This document shows, one piece after another, positions 60,250 to 64,000 of a DNA stretch of 64,000 nucleotides. The stretch is from Gordionus sp. m RMFG-2023. Taxonomy: Eukaryota > Nematomorpha > Gordioida > Chordodea > Parachordodidae. Location of the stretch: the NCBI RefSeq assembly GCF_954871325.1, contig NC_088776.1:46952569-47016568 (forward strand). Direction: 5' to 3'. The notes below the pieces were generated by a model. It ran no database searches and was not told where the DNA came from. It saw only the letters and a list, made by a program, of their open reading frames with translations. Both the position numbers and the translations under genes were made by a program. The first letter of the stretch is position 1. The number at the start of each line of letters is the position of its first letter.

Positions 60250-62961
60250 ATTGACCGAGGATACAGAAAAATTTGTTTGGAATAGGATAAAAAGTATTAG
60301 AAGTTCATTAACATTGCGCGGAGAAAAAGTCAAAGAAAAATTAGTCGAAGATATTTCAGTTTCCAATAGCAGCACTACCGATAAATCCAGCTGTAATATT
60401 ATATAAATATTAATTATTTAAAATTTTTAACGATCAATGACTAGGAAGTATGAGATAATTATAATCAATATACTAATAAAATGAAACAAGTTTATAAGAT
60501 AATCAATAATATAATGAATCATGATCTATTCGTATATATTGAAATAAAAATTGTTTGTGTATTTCATTAGTTTCTGTATCCGAATTAACTGAGACTGAGG
60601 CGGAAGGGGCTTCTCACAAGAGGTTACTTTCTCTTTCACCAGAAAATATATCTCGTCATTCCAGTCAAATATCATACGATTCTGGACAAGGATTTTTTGG
60701 AAAAACCAATTATCGCACTAAAGATGTCAAATATTTTGATAAACAAGAATTGAGAGATTATTTTCCAGACCTAAAAAAGTCTAGATATGGCTTTTATAAT
60801 AGAATTATTCGTTCCATACCTTGCCTACATTTTTGTATCCGGCTTATATTTCCTCCTTTTTACAAAGTCGACGGTTAGACAATAATTGTTTTTTAAAAAA
60901 TTATTTTCATTTTAAAATTATCATGTATAAAAATTAAATTAATCTAAATTATTTTTTTGATTTACAAAATTTATAATTTATCTTGTAATTTTTTAAAAAT
61001 GTTTTTTTGTAATAAGAATTTTAATTTTTTTTAAAAAATGTGCAATTATCGATAAAGCTAATATAATGATATATTTAATATTTAAGTAGTTGACATTATG
61101 TTTTAATCGCTTTTATTCTGATATTTTGTTAGAGTGTCTTAAATACTAATATTTCATAAAGGATAGCTACACAGAAATTTCCTATAGTAAGTTTGTCAAA
61201 TTAGTGATATCTTCATACTATATCCATTCTGAATTGAATTTCATAGTTAGAATCGATTCGAGGCAGCCAATGCATTGCTTTATTTTTTATTTTATGATTT
61301 GTTTATTTTTGGATCTATACATCTTAACACATATGAAGTAATGTTAAAAATCACGCAATTAATTCCTAAGAACTAAAATTGAAATAAAATAATTCACACA
61401 AAAATATATTGACAGAATTCTTTTAGTGCACGTTTAATTTTAAACTGATAATTAATAATCTGACTATAAATTTATAATGCCAAGCAATTTTTAAAGTTGA
61501 GTTTTTCTTATTATTTTTTCTTTATAAGACATGCTATTTTTTGTCAGGAAATTAGTTACAACTAAAAAAAGCCTTTCACGTCCAGTTGATGTACTATATT
61601 AATCCCATCTTAGTTACTATTCGATTCGTTTTTTGAAAAGGCTTAATTTAAAAATGATTGCTATTCATAAAGCAGATTTTTTGATATGGTTATAAGAATA
61701 AAGAAAATTTTGAACATGTTTTATTATTAAAAGCGAATAGAAATATTTTATAACCATTTAATTATACATTTTAACTAAATAAAAATGTTTGATTCACTTC
61801 AAAATCTGAGTTTTTACAAAAGATCTTCAATTTTAGTAACTTTGATATGTAAGCTCAGCGTAAATGTTTAAGTTTTTTTCCTACAAATACATACATATAT
61901 ATATTTAGTAAAGGTTACTGTGATTTAAATGAGAATTTTTTAATTCTATTAATAGTTTTGTCATCAAAAATAAAAAAACGTAACAGAGCCCAGATTCGTA
62001 TTATGGATGGTTTTGGTCAATTTATGTTTTCTTTACAATATGTTCACTATTTTCATCAGGACCTCATTCAGAGAGGTTCAAAGTACACAAAAAAGTCTGT
62101 ATTATTGGTTTGCCGTGGATTATTTTACCGATTTTATATTTTTTACGGATATTTTAGTACACATGAAACTTCGCTATCTATACAATGGACTATTCATAGT
62201 AAAATTATTTAATAATTTTATATTTCATTGTTCGAATTATATAAACTGTATTCTTACAAAGATTGATCGAGTAAAAATGCGACAAAATTATATGAAAACT
62301 GGCAAATTCAAAGTTGATTATACTTTATGTTGTATCATATACAATAATATTAATAATTCAAATTGTTTAAATACTACCCCGACTAACTCCTAATTAGGGA
62401 GAGATCGTCATTTTTGGATCTTATCTGATCTATTATTGAATTTCTGAGTTTTTTTCTTAATTATATATGTTTTTTTTTTAAATTTGAGCTATATATGTTT
62501 CATCAGATAAATTCCGAGCTTGGAATTCACGTTTTCATTAATCATAAAAGTTTTAAATTATTAATTATTTAATTTATTTATATATAATATAACTATAGAA
62601 ATAATTTTTAAAACATGTAACGTTATCTATATTATTTTTAGGCGGATATTATTGCATTATTACCTACTGATTTATTGTATCTTAAATTAGGAATATGGCC
62701 TATATTTCGGATTAATAGAATATTTAAGGTAAATAAAATATGTAAAATAATGTTTATAAAAATAAAATTTTAGTATCCTGTGTTGCCTCAATTATTTGAT
62801 TTGCTAGAAATTATACTTAGATCCTCATATATCTTGAGGATGTTTAGAATAGTGCTCTATTTACTGTTGCTAATAAATGTAAAAGCAAGCTGCTTTTACT
62901 TGATGTCCAAGTACGAAGGATTTGGCATAAATGACTGGGTTTACGATAACAAAGGACACGC
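60250..62961 (+). CDS. Cyclic-nucleotide-gated cation channel, CNGB-type subunit, 5' part
   Basis: Six exons read with consistent phases (984 nt, 328 residues): 60250-60392, 60571-60873, 61987-62198, 62262-62312, 62642-62728 and 62774-62961. Exon 1 carries LRGEKVKEKLVED, the beta-subunit leader motif found before S1 in vertebrate CNGB1. Exon 3 has S1 (FVLWMVLVNLCFLYNMFT) and S2 (YYWFAVDYFTDFIFFTDIL). Exons 4-5 have MRQNYMKTGKFKADIIALLP and TDLLYLKLG...FRINRIFK (S3-S4). Exon 6 has S5 and the start of the pore turret (YEGFGINDWVYDNKGHA). The pore, C-linker and cyclic-nucleotide-binding domain lie beyond the window: exon 6 ends at a GT donor (62962). CNG subunits form tetrameric plasma-membrane channels opened by cGMP/cAMP. 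The first exon begins at an AG in mid-codon, so earlier exons or a start are missing. Introns are 178, 1113, 63, 329 and 45 bp. A beta- rather than alpha-type subunit is inferred from the KVKEKL motif and WVYD. Confidence 0.87.
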
Positions 62962-64000
62962 GTAAAATTTTATCGTATCTTAAAAATTTTATGAAAGATC
63001 TTAATAATATAATGCCCTCTCTTAATGTTTATGGATCGAACCGATTGGTTTAACGATTCAGTTATTAGTTTAAAATGTAACATTTTACAAAAATAGGTGT
63101 CCATTCCGGTTGTTTTAAGCAAATTTGTATCGGTTCTTTCCGGTTTATAAATCCTTAACAGTTCTTTTCAAATCTTTCCGATTTTTATAAATATTGGATT
63201 TTTAAATTAATTGTCATATAATATAAACTATTAAAAATATTTTAAAAACTATAAAAAAAAAGACCAAAACAAAAATTAAAGGAAATAACTTGAATTTTTT
63301 TATTTTATTTATAAACATGCATTAGTACGAGTACGCACAAATTGAGCATTGCGTTTATCCCTAATTTTTTAAAAGTAAAAAAACCTAACGCACCCCTCGT
63401 TTAAATTGAAACAGGATTTTCAATTTTATAAAAAAATATGGAGTATATATTTTTTTAGAACAAAAATAATGCTAACCTTAATTTATGAAAAAGGTATTGA
63501 AAAAGGCAAATAAGTTTGCGTTTTTTAAGTGGTTTCTAACACCAAGCGGTAATGCCGCTGGTTAGGTTCTATCCTTTCAAAATTTTCTTATAAAATTTTG
63601 GTATTTACAAAATTATAACTGTTTATTTCGGTTTTGAGGTTTTGTACCTATATAATATCATATTTGGGCGTTGTCATATGCAGAGTTTGGAATTACTAAA
63701 AAAAGGTTCTGCTTTCGGTTTCTAATAGAAATGGGTTCTGCTTCCGATTATCAGATTTGAATGGTTATGAGGGAACCAGGCTATTGTTCCAAACTTTGCT
63801 AATAAGCAATTTTTAAAATAAATTGAACAATAAACAACTCTAAAAGAACACACTAAATTTTGAACAATTATATAAAAATCGATTGCATTTTTGTTATAAC
63901 CAGTTTTAACCGTGGTTTCTCAAAATTTAAATATTTGTTAGGGTTCCTATCCCTTTCCTAGAATTTTAAGAGAGGGAATCCTCTGGCTACCCTTCCGTAA
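62962..64000 (+). other. Channel-gene intron (to window end) with GGTTC repeats
   Basis: Begins at the GT after exon 6 and no downstream exon is seen before base 64000. 63030-63770 carries many cggttt, ggttctg and ggtttc blocks, a relative of the 15612-16405 repeat. Confidence 0.5.

Noticed and set aside
61956-61988. Channel exon 3 starting at the AG at 61955
   Set aside because: That start would place an in-frame stop before S1. The AG at 61986 gives a matching phase and better alignment to the family.
61958-62212. Second frame over channel exon 3
   Set aside because: Shadow of the S1-S2 coding frame.
62313-62393. Extension of channel exon 4 through KVDYTLCCII
   Set aside because: Reading on loses the S3 match. 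Splicing from the GT at 62313 to the AG at 62641 restores KFKADIIALLP with exact family spacing.

Overview
The window is nuclear DNA from an animal with a very A+T-rich genome (about three quarters A+T by eye) crowded with transposable elements. The evidence for an animal is three recognisable, intron-split metazoan genes. ARGLU1 lies on the minus strand at 35080-40406. An ANGEL-type endonuclease/exonuclease/phosphatase lies on the plus strand at 52159-56501. The 5' part of a cyclic-nucleotide-gated channel beta-type subunit lies on the plus strand at 60250-62961 and runs off the right edge. All three have GT-AG introns, several of only 42-45 bp. The exact lineage cannot be settled by reading. 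A compact-intron, AT-rich animal such as a flatworm or a parasitic group (myxozoan, dicyemid, orthonectid) would fit, but this is inference. No rRNA, tRNA, CRISPR array or bacterial gene was seen.

Region by region. 1-350 is a 14-bp satellite that runs off the left edge. 350-18,200 has no host gene and holds short DNA transposons, GC-rich repeat elements, poly(C) tracts, a broken hAT transposase (11.1-11.55 kb) and a 112-bp tandem repeat. 18.4-23.1 kb holds pieces of two LINE-like families, including a young RTE-like 3' fragment (19.27-20.50 kb) with an unbroken reverse-transcriptase frame. 23.9-25.1 kb is a bounded hAT element. 25.3-27.0 kb is a Ty3/gypsy fossil. 27.78-31.54 kb is a hAT element made of two opposed transposase halves. 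34.1-34.7 kb is a possible Tc1-like relic. ARGLU1 follows, with DNA transposons in its two largest introns. 41.0-41.4 kb is another gypsy fragment and 41.5-44.8 kb is the longest copy of a LINE-like element with a restriction-endonuclease-like C-terminus. 45.34-50.45 kb is a second copy of the opposed-halves hAT, interrupted by a 3-kb LTR fossil. ANGEL, a TA-flanked transposon (57.6-58.9 kb) and the channel gene complete the window.

The three host genes are functionally unrelated: splicing/transcription co-regulation, RNA 2',3'-phosphate or deadenylase chemistry, and membrane signalling. They are not an operon. No new biological pathway is evident. The most unusual features are the very short introns, the two-copy foldback hAT with convergent transposase halves, the five copies of a LINE-like element ending in a zinc-knuckle plus putative nuclease domain, the near-palindromic MITE family, the palindrome inside the LTR fossil, and the compositional jump between the exons of ANGEL.
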